Source: DATBGO01 sp050011895
GTDB lineage: Bacteria; Actinomycetota; Actinomycetes; Streptosporangiales; Streptosporangiaceae
DNA length: 64,000 nucleotides
Assembly: GCA_050011895.1 (NCBI GenBank)
Contig: JBEKIF010000004.1
Coordinates: 62,001 to 126,000, forward strand
Direction: 5' to 3'
In this document: piece by piece, positions 8,378-17,391 of the stretch
Layout of the letters: each line of letters begins with the position of its first letter
Position numbering within the stretch: the first letter of the stretch is position 1
Program-made: the position numbers and the translations under genes
Notes under the pieces: generated by a model
Databases searched by the model: none
What the model was told of the DNA's origin: nothing
Seen by the model: only the letters and a program-made list of their open reading frames with translations

Positions 8378-8803
8378 ATGCGGTGCTGGCGGCGTGGCGA
8401 GGCGGGTGATGCCTCGCTCGAGCTGGTCATCCTCGCGCCTGTGCTGCTGGCGCTGATCGGCCTCGTGATCGCGGCCGGGCGCACCTCGGTGGCGCAGGGG
8501 TCCGTGGATGCTGCGGCACGCGACGCCGCCCGCCAGGCATCGATCGCGCGCAGCCCGGCCGCGGCCCTGGCGGCTGCTCAGCTCAGCGCGCAGGCGGCGC
8601 TGAGCCAGGACGGGCTGGACTGCGCGCCCGTCGTCGATGTCGGCACCGCAGGATTCGGCAGCCCACTTGGCCAGCCCGCCCAGGTCAGTGCCACGGTTAC
8701 CTGCACGGTGCCGCTGGCCGACCTGATAGTTCCCGGCTTGCCGGGCAGCGAGACGCTCAGAAGCACATTCACTTCACCGCTCGATCCGTACCGGGGACGG
8801 TGA
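8378..8803 (+). CDS. TadE-family pilus assembly protein
   Basis: A 141-residue protein with a short basic leader, the TadE signature region EAGDASLELVILAPVLLALIGLVIAAGR (given here in parts: leader EAGDASLE then one membrane helix) and a small periplasmic-side domain with two Cys (about residues 84 and 109). TadE proteins are minor pseudopilins needed for Flp pilus assembly. A near-perfect ribosome site AGGAGG (8363-8368) precedes the ATG at 8378. It follows the previous gene by 17 bases and precedes the TadG-like gene by 7. Confidence 0.8.
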   Translation: MRCWRRGEAGDASLELVILAPVLLALIGLVIAAGRTSVAQGSVDAAARDAARQASIARSPAAALAAAQLSAQAALSQDGLDCAPVVDVGTAGFGSPLGQPAQVSATVTCTVPLADLIVPGLPGSETLRSTFTSPLDPYRGR

Positions 8804-8810
8804 TGTCACA

Positions 8811-9374
8811 GTGACCGTCACAGGTCGGCTTCAGACTCGGGCAGCAAACAAGCCCGGCCGTGGGCCCGGGAACTGGGAGCGGCAGATGGGTTTAGCGTAC
8901 GGGCCGGGCGCGCGGACCGGTGTCCGGAGTGGCCCGGCGGCAGGCGACGGCGAGCGCGGCTCATTCAGCCTGACCCTCGTGATCATGACCGTTGCGCTCC
9001 TCGCGCTGGCCGGCCTGGTCGTGGACGGCGGAGCAAAGCTGAATGAGGCGGCCAACGCCAGCGCGGTCGCCCAGGAGGCGGCCAGGGCCGGAGCGGGGAT
9101 GGTGGATCAGGGAAATGCCTACTCCGCTGGCAACTTCACCGTCGACAGCAGCCAGGCTGTCGCAGCGGCTGAGGCCTATCTGGCCAGCGTGGTCAGCGAC
9201 GGCAAGACCGGCTACACCGGCTCGGTGACGACGCCGACCCCTGATTCGATCCAGGTCAGCGTTACCGTGACTGAGCCGACCAAGATTCTCCCGATTATCG
9301 GCATCGACTCGGTGAGCGCGACCGAGACGGCGACTGCGTCGCTGGTGACCGGCGTGACGGGACCGGGCACATGA
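8811..9374 (+). CDS. TadG-like pilus assembly protein
   Basis: A 187-residue protein with a roughly 45-residue basic/Gly-rich leader, one hydrophobic helix (SLTLVIMTVALLALAGLVVD, about residues 52-71) and a C-terminal soluble region. The GSFSL entry into the helix and the following GGAKLNEAANAS stretch match TadG/TadE-like pseudopilins (Flp operon minor proteins). The GTG at 8811 is the most upstream start that does not overlap the preceding gene; an internal ATG at 8886 is an alternative. The stop overlaps the ATG of the large LysM-BTAD gene at 9371. Confidence 0.75.
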   Translation: MTVTGRLQTRAANKPGRGPGNWERQMGLAYGPGARTGVRSGPAAGDGERGSFSLTLVIMTVALLALAGLVVDGGAKLNEAANASAVAQEAARAGAGMVDQGNAYSAGNFTVDSSQAVAAAEAYLASVVSDGKTGYTGSVTTPTPDSIQVSVTVTEPTKILPIIGIDSVSATETATASLVTGVTGPGT

Positions 9375-12300
9375 CGCGGCGCGGCCGCAGTGTTGCGGCG
9401 GCTTTCCGGGGCGTTATGGCGCTGGTCACGCTCACCGCGCTGGTCATTGGCCTGCCATTGGCGTTTTACCGGCTCGGCGGCGATCCCATTCCGCGGCACC
9501 TTTACGACTGGCACCAGATCGGCAGTGTGCTCCTGCATCAGGACAATGGCACAATTTTCCTCGGCGCGGTTCGCGATGTCAGCTGGATGGCATGGGCAGC
9601 CTTTACTGTCGCGGTTATCGCTGAAGCACAGGCGGCATTGCGCGGGCGTCAGGCACCTAGGCTCAGGCTGGGCGCACTGCAGAGTTCGGCCGGCTGGCTG
9701 GTGGCAGCCGCCGCTGTCACCTTGAGCGGCCAGCCGGCTGCCGCGCTGCTCGCCTTCCCGGCCGCTGCCGCGGCTTCCGTCGCGGAAGCCGCGCCGCAGC
9801 ACGTGGCGCCACCCGCCGAGGCACCTGCTGCCCCCGTCCCGCCAGAAGCCCAGGTGATGCATATGGCCTTCTATCAGCTGGTGATCGTCCGGCCAGGTGA
9901 CTGCCTGTGGACGATTGCCCAGCGTTACCTGGGTAACGGCGACAGGTACCCGGAGATCGTGAAGCTCAACCTGGGGCACAACGTGGCGCACGGTGAGGTG
10001 TTCACCGACCCGTCGGTTGTCTGGCCGGGCTGGGTGCTCCAGCTGCCCTCCGGCCCGGTGCCTGGAGCGCCGTCCGCTGGACCGCACCTGTCGGGAAGCC
10101 ATGGCGCGCACCGGGTCGGAGATGCTGCCTTCGGCCACCCCCATCACGGGGCCGGTTCTGGCCGGAAGCCCGCGCACGCTCAGGCCCGAGCCCACCCGGG
10201 GCCCGGGACCGCATCCGCGGGGACCGGGCCCGGGACCGCATCCGCGGGCGACACGAGTAGCACCGCGACGCCGCAGGGCGCGACGCCTCAGGGCGCTGTG
10301 CCGCCGGAGCCAGGCTCCGGGTCCGGGGCTGCCCAGCAGCCGGACGCGGCGCACGCCGTGATGGCGAATGGAGGGTCCACGCTGGCCGCAGAAATCCCGC
10401 CGGTCGCAGTGTTCGCGGCCGGCATGCTCGCCGGGGGAGCGAGCGTCATGCTCGCCGGGATGCGCCATCGGCAGCGCCAGGCGCGCCGCACCGGCCGGCG
10501 TATCCAGCTTCCCGCCAGTGCCCCCGTCATCGTGGCGGAGCAGCGGATCCGTGCGTCGGCGGCACCGCAGCCGCCGACGGCGCTGCGCGCCGCGCTCAGC
10601 GACCTCGGGATTAGCCTGCTCAATTCGGGCAGGCAGCTCCCCGATATAACAGGCATCAGGCTGCTGCCGTCTGGCATGGAGGTACTCCTCGCCAGCCCCG
10701 CCATCGACCCGCCGCCGCCGCCGTTCACGGTGCCTGGCGGGCGGCAGGGCATGGCGTGGGAGCTTTCGCTGCCTGACCATGTGCCCGCATTCCCGTTCGC
10801 GCCCGCCGAGGTCGGCGACCTGATGCCGGGCCTGTTCACCGTCGGCGTCGATTCCGCTGGCGGATTCGTGCTGCTCGACCCCGAGTACCTGCGGGTCACG
10901 ATCGCCGAGGGAGCGCCCGGCCTGGTCGACCGGATGCTGACGACTGCGGCCGCCGAGCTGGCCACCAGCCAGCTGGCAGGCTGGTATGACCTGATGCTGG
11001 TCGGCTTCCCTGAGCTGGAAGCCGTCGGCGGACGGGCTACCAGCTGCACCGGCCTGGAAGAGGCGCTTGACTTGCTGGCATCGAAGGCAGTGGTGCTCCG
11101 GCGCAGGCTCGGCGACTTCGCGGATACCGACGTCAGGCACCGGCGGCTTACCCAGCCGGGTGATGAGGACTGGGCGCTGGCGCTGCTGGTCAGCCGGATC
11201 GCGCCGACCGCGGGCCAGCTAGCCCTGCTGCTCGACCTGGCCAGCGATCCGGGCGGAATCGCTGCGCTGGTGGCGGGCGGCCCCGACGTACCCGACGGGC
11301 ATCCGCTGCCCGCCACCGTGCGGCTGGAGGCTGACCCCGTCCAGCCCGGCGAGATCGTCGCGCACATCTCTCCGGCGGGGCTCGACGCCTGGCCGCAGCC
11401 GCTCACCGAGGCGGACTACCAGGCCCTGGGCAGCTTGTTCGGGACCGCGGCTGACCTGCGCGACATCCCGGCCTACCTGCCGCCATACGACGGGTCAGGG
11501 TGGCCGCCACGGCTAGCTCATACCGTCCCGCCTGATGACCTCCCCTCCTGGCTGGAGGCCGGCGATCCGGATGAGCTGGCCGAGCCAGCGAGCGGTGCCG
11601 GACCGGATGCCGGGCCCGGATCCGATGGCGGCCTGGACTCCGACGGCGGGCTGAAGACCGACGGCGAGCTGAACTCTGCTGGCGGGCTGGTACCCGACGG
11701 CGGGCTGGTACCCGACGGCGGGCTGGTACCCGACGGCGGGCTGGTCTCCGATGGCCGGTTCGGGACGGACGCCGCCGCGGACGGCCGGCCCGGTCCCGCC
11801 GGGGAGCCGGAGCCGGCCGGGGGCACGCTCCGGGTCGGCGTGCTAGGGACGTTCACCGTCAACGGCGCGCCTGCCGCGCTGCTGCCCGCCCAGAGCCAGC
11901 TCGTCCTGGCCCTGGCGCTGAACGGGGCAGCCGGGCTGTCCAATCAGCAGCTCTGCTACCTGCTCGGTGCCGACCCTGATCATCCCAAGCCCACTGACTC
12001 GCTGCGCCAGCTCATCGTGCGGACCCGCCGCCAGCTAGGGCGCGCCCCGGACGGCCGGGAGTGGATCGAGCATCTGGGCGCGGGACAATACGCGCTGCAT
12101 CCCGAGGCCAGGTTCGACTGGAGCGACTTCGAGGCTCGCTCGGAGCAGGGGCTGCGGACGCACGACGTGCATTCCCTCCGGGACGCGCTCGCGCTGATCA
12201 GGGGCCAGCCCTTCACGGGTTGCTACCACTGGTGGCTGGATCTCGCCCTCACGGAAACCGTACGGGCGCAGATCGTGGACACCGCTGAAGTGCTGGCCGG

Positions 12301-12571
12301 ACTGGAACTGACAGCCGGCGACCCCACTGCTTCGGCCCGCGCAGCCAGGACTGGCCTGGCAGGCGACGCAACCGCCGAGCAGTTGTGGCGGGCCCTGATG
12401 CGGGCCGAGTACGCGGCGGGGAATCTCTCTGGCGTCAGGGACGCGTGGAGCCGCTGCCTGGACGCGGTCGCGGAGATCGCTCCCGACGGCGAGGCCCATC
12501 CGGACACCGTGGCTCTTTACCACGAGCTGATCAGCGGGAAGCCATCGCAACCTGCCTGGGTCCCTGGGTAG
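9371..12571 (+). CDS. membrane protein with LysM domain and C-terminal BTAD (SARP-like) domain
   Basis: A 1066-residue fusion. There are two N-terminal membrane segments (about residues 13-33 and 110-137) and a LysM domain at about 165-225 (VRPGDCLWTIAQRYLG with WPGWVLQLP closing it), expected to bind peptidoglycan. After a long Ala/Gly/Pro linker comes another membrane helix (about 338-360). The large central region includes a Gly/Asp repeat made of 18-base units (VPDGGL, about 11680-11760). A C-terminal region from residue 818 (LRVGVLGTFTVNG) carries an OmpR-like DNA-binding fold followed by a BTAD helical domain, as in SARP regulators. The ATG overlaps the TadG-like stop, so it belongs to the pilus operon. 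A membrane-bound link between cell wall state and transcription or assembly is an inference. Confidence 0.82.
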   Translation: MTRRGRSVAAAFRGVMALVTLTALVIGLPLAFYRLGGDPIPRHLYDWHQIGSVLLHQDNGTIFLGAVRDVSWMAWAAFTVAVIAEAQAALRGRQAPRLRLGALQSSAGWLVAAAAVTLSGQPAAALLAFPAAAAASVAEAAPQHVAPPAEAPAAPVPPEAQVMHMAFYQLVIVRPGDCLWTIAQRYLGNGDRYPEIVKLNLGHNVAHGEVFTDPSVVWPGWVLQLPSGPVPGAPSAGPHLSGSHGAHRVGDAAFGHPHHGAGSGRKPAHAQARAHPGPGTASAGTGPGTASAGDTSSTATPQGATPQGAVPPEPGSGSGAAQQPDAAHAVMANGGSTLAAEIPPVAVFAAGMLAGGASVMLAGMRHRQRQARRTGRRIQLPASAPVIVAEQRIRASAAPQPPTALRAALSDLGISLLNSGRQLPDITGIRLLPSGMEVLLASPAIDPPPPPFTVPGGRQGMAWELSLPDHVPAFPFAPAEVGDLMPGLFTVGVDSAGGFVLLDPEYLRVTIAEGAPGLVDRMLTTAAAELATSQLAGWYDLMLVGFPELEAVGGRATSCTGLEEALDLLASKAVVLRRRLGDFADTDVRHRRLTQPGDEDWALALLVSRIAPTAGQLALLLDLASDPGGIAALVAGGPDVPDGHPLPATVRLEADPVQPGEIVAHISPAGLDAWPQPLTEADYQALGSLFGTAADLRDIPAYLPPYDGSGWPPRLAHTVPPDDLPSWLEAGDPDELAEPASGAGPDAGPGSDGGLDSDGGLKTDGELNSAGGLVPDGGLVPDGGLVPDGGLVSDGRFGTDAAADGRPGPAGEPEPAGGTLRVGVLGTFTVNGAPAALLPAQSQLVLALALNGAAGLSNQQLCYLLGADPDHPKPTDSLRQLIVRTRRQLGRAPDGREWIEHLGAGQYALHPEARFDWSDFEARSEQGLRTHDVHSLRDALALIRGQPFTGCYHWWLDLALTETVRAQIVDTAEVLAGLELTAGDPTASARAARTGLAGDATAEQLWRALMRAEYAAGNLSGVRDAWSRCLDAVAEIAPDGEAHPDTVALYHELISGKPSQPAWVPG

Positions 12572-12685
12572 CACTGCAGCCGCGCCGGATTAGCCGCCAG
12601 GCAGCTTGTGCTTCAGCTGGCCGGCTGGCCGATCATCAGGCCGGCTGCCGCTGGTATCCAGGCGAACAGGTGAAACGATCGGGTA

Positions 12686-15190
12686 GTGACACAACCGCAG
12701 CCTGATCTGCCGCCAGCCGGGCCTGCGCGCCCGGGCCTGGCGGCGGAATCCGGGTACCCGGGCGCGGTTCGTGTCGATGATCACCTGCCGCCGCGCATCC
12801 GGCTACCGGCCGATATGCTCCGCTGCGTCATTGAATGCATCGAGATCGTGCTGCTGGCCGGCCTTGGCCTGCTCGCCAGGGCGACCGCCACCGGCGTCGA
12901 CTACGACGTCGGCCACGCGAGCCGCCACGTGCCCAGCCTGCTGCTCGGGGCGATGCGATTCGTCGCGTCGGTCGCGCTGCTGGCGCTGCCGGTGGCGCTC
13001 GCCGTCAGGCTGATAATCCGCCGCCAGCCCCGGCGGCTGGCCGAGGCCGTGCTCACCGGCGTTATTGCCGCAGCGGCCGTAACCGGCGCGAACCTGCTGC
13101 TGCAGCATCCGGCCGCCACAAACATGTATCAGGCGCTGGCCCCCGCGGGTGCCGGCCGGCACGCCGCCCCCCTCGACGGGTACCTGGCGGGCCTGGCCGC
13201 CTACGTCACGATCATCGGACTGTCCGGCAGCGAGCGCTGGCGCACCGCCTACTGGCTGACGATCGGCTTCTATGCCCTGGCCAGCCTGGCGAACAATTCC
13301 ACCACCGTGCTATCGCTGCTGATCGCGCTGCTCATCGGGCTGGCGATCGGGTCGGGGTTCAGGTACGCCTTCGGCTCAGCATCGGAACGGCCAGCGGCTG
13401 AGGCGATCGCGGCGGCGCTGCGCCCGGCGGGCGTTCCGCTAGTCGAGATGCGGCGGATCTGGGACGAGAGCACTGAGACCCGCAAGTACGCCGGGTTCAT
13501 GGCCAGCGGCGGACGCCTCGACGTCACTGTCTTCGACCGGGATCAGCAAGCCGCCGACGTCCTCTACCGGCTCTACCGACGGGTCCGCCTGAAGACTCAG
13601 GTGTCGCGCCTCGTCCCCTTCACCGTGCAGCGAGCCGTAGAGCACCGCGCACTACTCAGCTACGCGGCGGAGGAAGCGGGCGTGCAGACGCCCCGCCTGA
13701 GGGCCCTGGTCAGGGTGGGCCCTGAAGCTGTGGTCCTGGCCAACGAGCACCATTGCGGGGTCACCCTGGCCCAGCGCGACTCCGACCTGACGGACGCCGA
13801 GATCGACCGGGTCTGGGACACGGTGCTCCGGCTGCACGCCCACCGGGTCACCCACCGCGCGCTGACCGGGGACCGGATCTTGCTTGTAACGCGACCTGGC
13901 AGTGAAACCGCTGGCAGTGAAACCGCTGGCAGTGAAACCGCTGGCAGTGAAACCGCTGGCAGCTGCGAGGTCATGCTCCTCGAGCCGGGGAACGGCGATG
14001 TCGCAGCAAGCGACCTGCAACTCCGGCTCGACATCGCGCAGCTCATAGCTGAGCTTGCGCTCCTCGTCGGACCGGATCGGGCCGCCGGCCTCGCGCAGGC
14101 GAAGATCAGCGCCGACGAGCTTGCCGCCGTGGTGCCGCTGCTCCAGCCAGTGGCCCTGCACAGGTCCACCAGGACCGCCCTGCGCCATCAGAAGGCGGTG
14201 CTGCCCGCCCTGCGCAAACGGCTGCTGGCTCCGGTCTCTGACCATGAGGTAACCCCGGCCCAGCTAGAACGGATCCGGCCGCGGACCCTGATCACGCTGC
14301 TGGCCACGGTCGTGGCGGTGTACCTGCTGGTGGGCCAGCTCGACCGGGTGAAGCTCGGCGGCCTGCTCAGGCATGCCGACTGGCGCTGGACTGCCGTCGC
14401 GCTCGCGGCGTCGGCGGTCAGCTACTTCGGTGCGGCCCTGTCGGTGTCCGGGTTCGTGCTCGAGCGGCTGAACCTGCTGCGGACAATCCTGGCCCAGCTG
14501 GCGGCGTCGTTCGTCACCCTGGTCACCCCGGCCGCCGTCGGCGGCGTCGCGCTGAACCTGCGGTACCTGCGGCGCGCGAACGTCGCGCCTGCCGACGCGG
14601 CCGCGAGCGTGGGCGTGTCGCAGCTCATCGCGTTCGTCCTGCACATATCGCTGCTCGTGGTGTTCGCCGCGCTGGCAGGGACGTCGCACACGCACTCGCT
14701 GCGACCGCCGGGCTGGGTCTATATCGTCGTCGCCGTTGTCGTTGCTGCGGCCCTGGTCGTGCTGGCTGTCCCGCGCGGGCGGCGGTTGCTGCGGTCCAGG
14801 CTCTCCCCGGCGCTAGGCCAGGTGATCCCGCGGCTGCTCGACATCGCGCAGCGCCCGGCGAAGCTTGCGGAGGGAATCGGCGGCGCGCTCCTTGTGACCA
14901 CCGCTTACATCCTCTGCCTCGAGACATGCACCCTGGCGCTGGGGGGATCGGTGTCCATCGTGAGCGTCGCGTTCGTCTACCTGACCGGCAGTGCCCTCGG
15001 CTCGGTGGTGCCGACGCCAGGGGGACTTGGCGCGGTTGAGGCCGCGCTCACGGCCGGGCTCACCGCCGCTGGCATGCCAGGAATCACCGCGGTCAGTGCG
15101 GTGCTGCTGTTCCGGACGCTGACTTTCTGGCTGCCGGTGCCGCTCGGCTGGGCCGCCATGAACTACCTGCAGCGCCACGACGCGCTGTGA
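12686..15190 (+). CDS. flippase-type (LPG_synthase_TM) membrane protein with kinase-like middle region
   Basis: An 834-residue membrane protein. The N-terminal 210 residues hold about six membrane segments. Residues roughly 230-500 form a soluble region resembling a small protein-kinase/RIO fold (about VEMRRIWDES to HRVTHRALTGDRILLV) in which the usual catalytic HxD/N residues are not evident. From about residue 525 a second block of eight or so membrane segments matches the MprF/AglD-type flippase domain, with the characteristic VVPTPGGLGAVEAAL near the end. Four 15-base direct repeats (13898-13957) insert GSETA units just after the kinase-like part. It starts at GTG 12686 after a 114-base gap, so it may be transcribed on its own. 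Substrate unknown; such proteins are thought to move lipids or glycolipids. Confidence 0.75.
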   Translation: MTQPQPDLPPAGPARPGLAAESGYPGAVRVDDHLPPRIRLPADMLRCVIECIEIVLLAGLGLLARATATGVDYDVGHASRHVPSLLLGAMRFVASVALLALPVALAVRLIIRRQPRRLAEAVLTGVIAAAAVTGANLLLQHPAATNMYQALAPAGAGRHAAPLDGYLAGLAAYVTIIGLSGSERWRTAYWLTIGFYALASLANNSTTVLSLLIALLIGLAIGSGFRYAFGSASERPAAEAIAAALRPAGVPLVEMRRIWDESTETRKYAGFMASGGRLDVTVFDRDQQAADVLYRLYRRVRLKTQVSRLVPFTVQRAVEHRALLSYAAEEAGVQTPRLRALVRVGPEAVVLANEHHCGVTLAQRDSDLTDAEIDRVWDTVLRLHAHRVTHRALTGDRILLVTRPGSETAGSETAGSETAGSETAGSCEVMLLEPGNGDVAASDLQLRLDIAQLIAELALLVGPDRAAGLAQAKISADELAAVVPLLQPVALHRSTRTALRHQKAVLPALRKRLLAPVSDHEVTPAQLERIRPRTLITLLATVVAVYLLVGQLDRVKLGGLLRHADWRWTAVALAASAVSYFGAALSVSGFVLERLNLLRTILAQLAASFVTLVTPAAVGGVALNLRYLRRANVAPADAAASVGVSQLIAFVLHISLLVVFAALAGTSHTHSLRPPGWVYIVVAVVVAAALVVLAVPRGRRLLRSRLSPALGQVIPRLLDIAQRPAKLAEGIGGALLVTTAYILCLETCTLALGGSVSIVSVAFVYLTGSALGSVVPTPGGLGAVEAALTAGLTAAGMPGITAVSAVLLFRTLTFWLPVPLGWAAMNYLQRHDAL
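13898..13963 (+). repeat. four in-frame 15-bp repeats (GSETA units)
   Basis: The unit GGCAGTGAAACCGCT occurs four times in a row (13898, 13913, 13928, 13943) and begins a fifth time. The copies are identical, which suggests recent slippage or expansion. They sit in the linker between the kinase-like part and the flippase domain of the gene at 12686 and keep the reading frame. Confidence 0.95.
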
Positions 15191-15229
15191 GGTGCAGCCC
15201 GCGCGGGTAGCGGCCGCCCGGTCGTACGG

Positions 15230-16498
15230 TCAGCCGGCAGGTTTCCCTGGCAGCAGTTCGGTGACCGTGTTCGAGCTGAGATTGGCCACCCAGACACCGT
15301 TGCCAGATGAGTCGAGCGCAGCCGGCCCGCTGAAGCCATACCGGCGGCCGGAAAGGATCGCCGCCGCGCCGGTCTGCGGGTTGATCTCGGTGACCGAGTC
15401 GCCGGCCGCACTGGCGACCCACAGCTGGGCGCTGTCGGCCAGCACGGCCGACGGATCGGCGAAACCGTAGCTGTGCCCGGACAGGGTGCTGATCCAGGCG
15501 CCCGTTCGCGCGTTAATCTCCGTGATCGAGTCACCGCCCTGGTTGGCCACCCAGGCGCGGGTGCCGTCCACCGTGATAGCGACCGGATCGGCGAAGCCGT
15601 AGCGGGGGCCGGAGACAACGCGGATCAGGCGGCCGTTCGCGGCGCTCAGCTCGGTCACCGACGGGTTGGCCGCGTTGGCCACCCAGACCCGGGAGCCGGA
15701 TGCCGCGATAGCGTACGGCTCGTCAAAGCGGTACCTGGCCGCCGACAAGGTCCGCACCAGGGTGCCCGATGGGGTGTCGATCTCGGTGACCGAGCCGGCC
15801 CGGGCGTTGGCCACCCACAGGTCGTGACCGGCCAGGGCCAGTGCGTACGGGTCGTCGAATCCGTAAGCGCTACCAGAAAGGGTGCGTATTAACTCTCCGG
15901 TGGCCGCATCAAGCTCGATGACGGAATTTGCCTGGACATTTGCTATCCACAGCTGCCCGCTGCCCATGGCCAGGGCGTGGGGGCCGTCGAATCCATAACT
16001 GCTCAACAGGGTAGCGGTCCGACTGCCGTTGCCGGTATTTAACTCGGTGACCGAGTTGCCGAGAATATTCGATACCCACAAATGGCTCTGGTCGGCGGCC
16101 AGCCCGCTAGGCCCGCTGAAGCCGAACGCGGCGCCCGAGTAGATGACGGCACGCGGCCGCGGCGGTAGCGCCGTGGCATCGTGCCCGAGGCAGTCAGCGA
16201 CCGGGATGATCTCGGCTCCTGAGCCGGACGGGCAGCTCAAGTCGCTGGCATCGGGCCTGACGATGGAGGTCATGGTCAGGGCGGCAGTGAGCATGGCCGT
16301 GGCGCTCGTGACGACGGCAACGCGTTGCAGCCGCCAGATGAAATCGCGATGAGGCTTCACCCGGCGCGGCGCTAGGTGCCGTGGCGCGTACCCTTTACCT
16401 GCCCTTTGAGAGGTTCTCATCGGCCCCAAAAGTTCGTGATCGCGGTATCCGGTGAACTGATAGTAATCGCGACGCTGCTGCACCGGAAGTACTGACAT
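15230..16498 (-). CDS. membrane-anchored seven-repeat beta-propeller protein (NHL/YncE-like)
   Basis: A 422-residue protein. A cytoplasmic basic start of about 50 residues is followed by one membrane segment (about 55-80) and then seven repeats of about 44 residues. Each repeat runs YGF-D-P-A-A ... LWVAN ... SVTEL ... G, as in YGFDDPYALALAGHDLWVAN. Seven such units are expected to close into a seven-bladed propeller outside the cell. Similar to virginiamycin B lyase/YncE-type repeats, but catalytic residues cannot be assigned, so a binding or structural role is as likely. GTG/ATG choice at the start is uncertain (an internal ATG lies at residue 27). It is transcribed toward the flippase gene, with a 39-base gap between stops. 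Confidence 0.75.
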   Translation of the reverse strand: MSVLPVQQRRDYYQFTGYRDHELLGPMRTSQRAGKGYAPRHLAPRRVKPHRDFIWRLQRVAVVTSATAMLTAALTMTSIVRPDASDLSCPSGSGAEIIPVADCLGHDATALPPRPRAVIYSGAAFGFSGPSGLAADQSHLWVSNILGNSVTELNTGNGSRTATLLSSYGFDGPHALAMGSGQLWIANVQANSVIELDAATGELIRTLSGSAYGFDDPYALALAGHDLWVANARAGSVTEIDTPSGTLVRTLSAARYRFDEPYAIAASGSRVWVANAANPSVTELSAANGRLIRVVSGPRYGFADPVAITVDGTRAWVANQGGDSITEINARTGAWISTLSGHSYGFADPSAVLADSAQLWVASAAGDSVTEINPQTGAAAILSGRRYGFSGPAALDSSGNGVWVANLSSNTVTELLPGKPAG

Positions 16499-16653
16499 TC
16501 GCTAACTGCGGTCGGCGCCCGGTATATATGCCATGGAATATCCCGCTGGCCCCGGTTAGCTACCTGCAATTGGCGCTAAGCTGAGTCTTTCGTGATCTTA
16601 GGAAAGCGCCGGGATAGACGGCATGGAGGAGGAGATGGAAGATCTCTCCGAGG

Positions 16654-17391
16654 CTAGGTCAGCCGGGCCACCGCGAGCGCAGCCGCGAGCAGCACGATGG
16701 CCCAAGACATCGCACGGAGCGCCTGCTCGAGCGGGCCAAGCAGGAAAGCCTTGTCGATCGCGGTGCGCTCTCCGCTGGAGAGCGTGATGCTGCCTTCGAC
16801 CGCGGCGGTCTTGCGTCTCAGCATGCGGGCCGGGGTGCTGAGCGCGCGCTGCGCCGCGGACAGCGCCAGCGCGCCTGCCGCGGCCAGCACCGGTGCCACA
16901 GCAAGCCGGCCCGTCTGGGCGGTGTAGGCGGTCAGCACGGGAAAGGCGCCCCACGCCACGGCGAAGCCGAGGTCGGTATGGAGCGCTCCGTGCAGCAGTT
17001 CGGCGTTGTAGGCGATGACAAGCACCGGGCCCACGATCATGTACGGCAGCAATGCCCAGCCTATCCTGGCTATGCCCGCCGCGCCCAGGGCCACAGCGCC
17101 GGCCAGGCCCACCACGGTCACCGCGATCAGGGCCCGCGAGCTGATCTGGGTCTGTAGCGGCCGCCCGTTCAGCTCGTCCAGCGCGTGCGCGGCGAGACCG
17201 ACTGCCAGGAAGAACGCGAGCAGCGTGGCGGCGAGCGCGGTCAGCCCGACGCGGGGCGCCAGGCATGCGCCGATGACCACGTACGCCAGGTGCCAGGCGG
17301 TGTACGGGGGGTGCAGCAGCGTCCACCAGTCCCGCCATCCGCCGGAGCGCGCTGCGTAGAAGGCGGGCCTGGCCGCTGGCCCGTCACTCAC
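16654..17391 (-). CDS. UbiA-like prenyltransferase-family membrane protein
   Basis: A 245-residue protein with about seven hydrophobic helices, shorter than typical MenA/UbiA (about 290-300). The region AHALDELNGRPLQTQIS occupies the place of the UbiA first Asp-rich motif (NDxxDxxxD) but keeps only part of it, and YNAELLHGALHTDLGFA corresponds to the second motif region. This suggests a divergent prenyl-transferase fold whose activity is uncertain. The upstream methyltransferase gene overlaps it by 8 bases, so the two are translated together. Methyltransferase plus UbiA-like protein suggests modification of a quinone or other isoprenoid; this is inference. Confidence 0.6.
   Translation of the reverse strand: MSDGPAARPAFYAARSGGWRDWWTLLHPPYTAWHLAYVVIGACLAPRVGLTALAATLLAFFLAVGLAAHALDELNGRPLQTQISSRALIAVTVVGLAGAVALGAAGIARIGWALLPYMIVGPVLVIAYNAELLHGALHTDLGFAVAWGAFPVLTAYTAQTGRLAVAPVLAAAGALALSAAQRALSTPARMLRRKTAAVEGSITLSSGERTAIDKAFLLGPLEQALRAMSWAIVLLAAALAVARLT

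Noticed and set aside
9212..11140. Long minus-strand frame (642 codons)
   Set aside because: Fully antisense to the LysM-BTAD gene; residues are Arg/Gly/His-rich without domains.
15198..15207. CCCGCGCGGG palindrome between convergent genes as a terminator
   Set aside because: No loop and no T-run; expected by chance in such GC-rich DNA.
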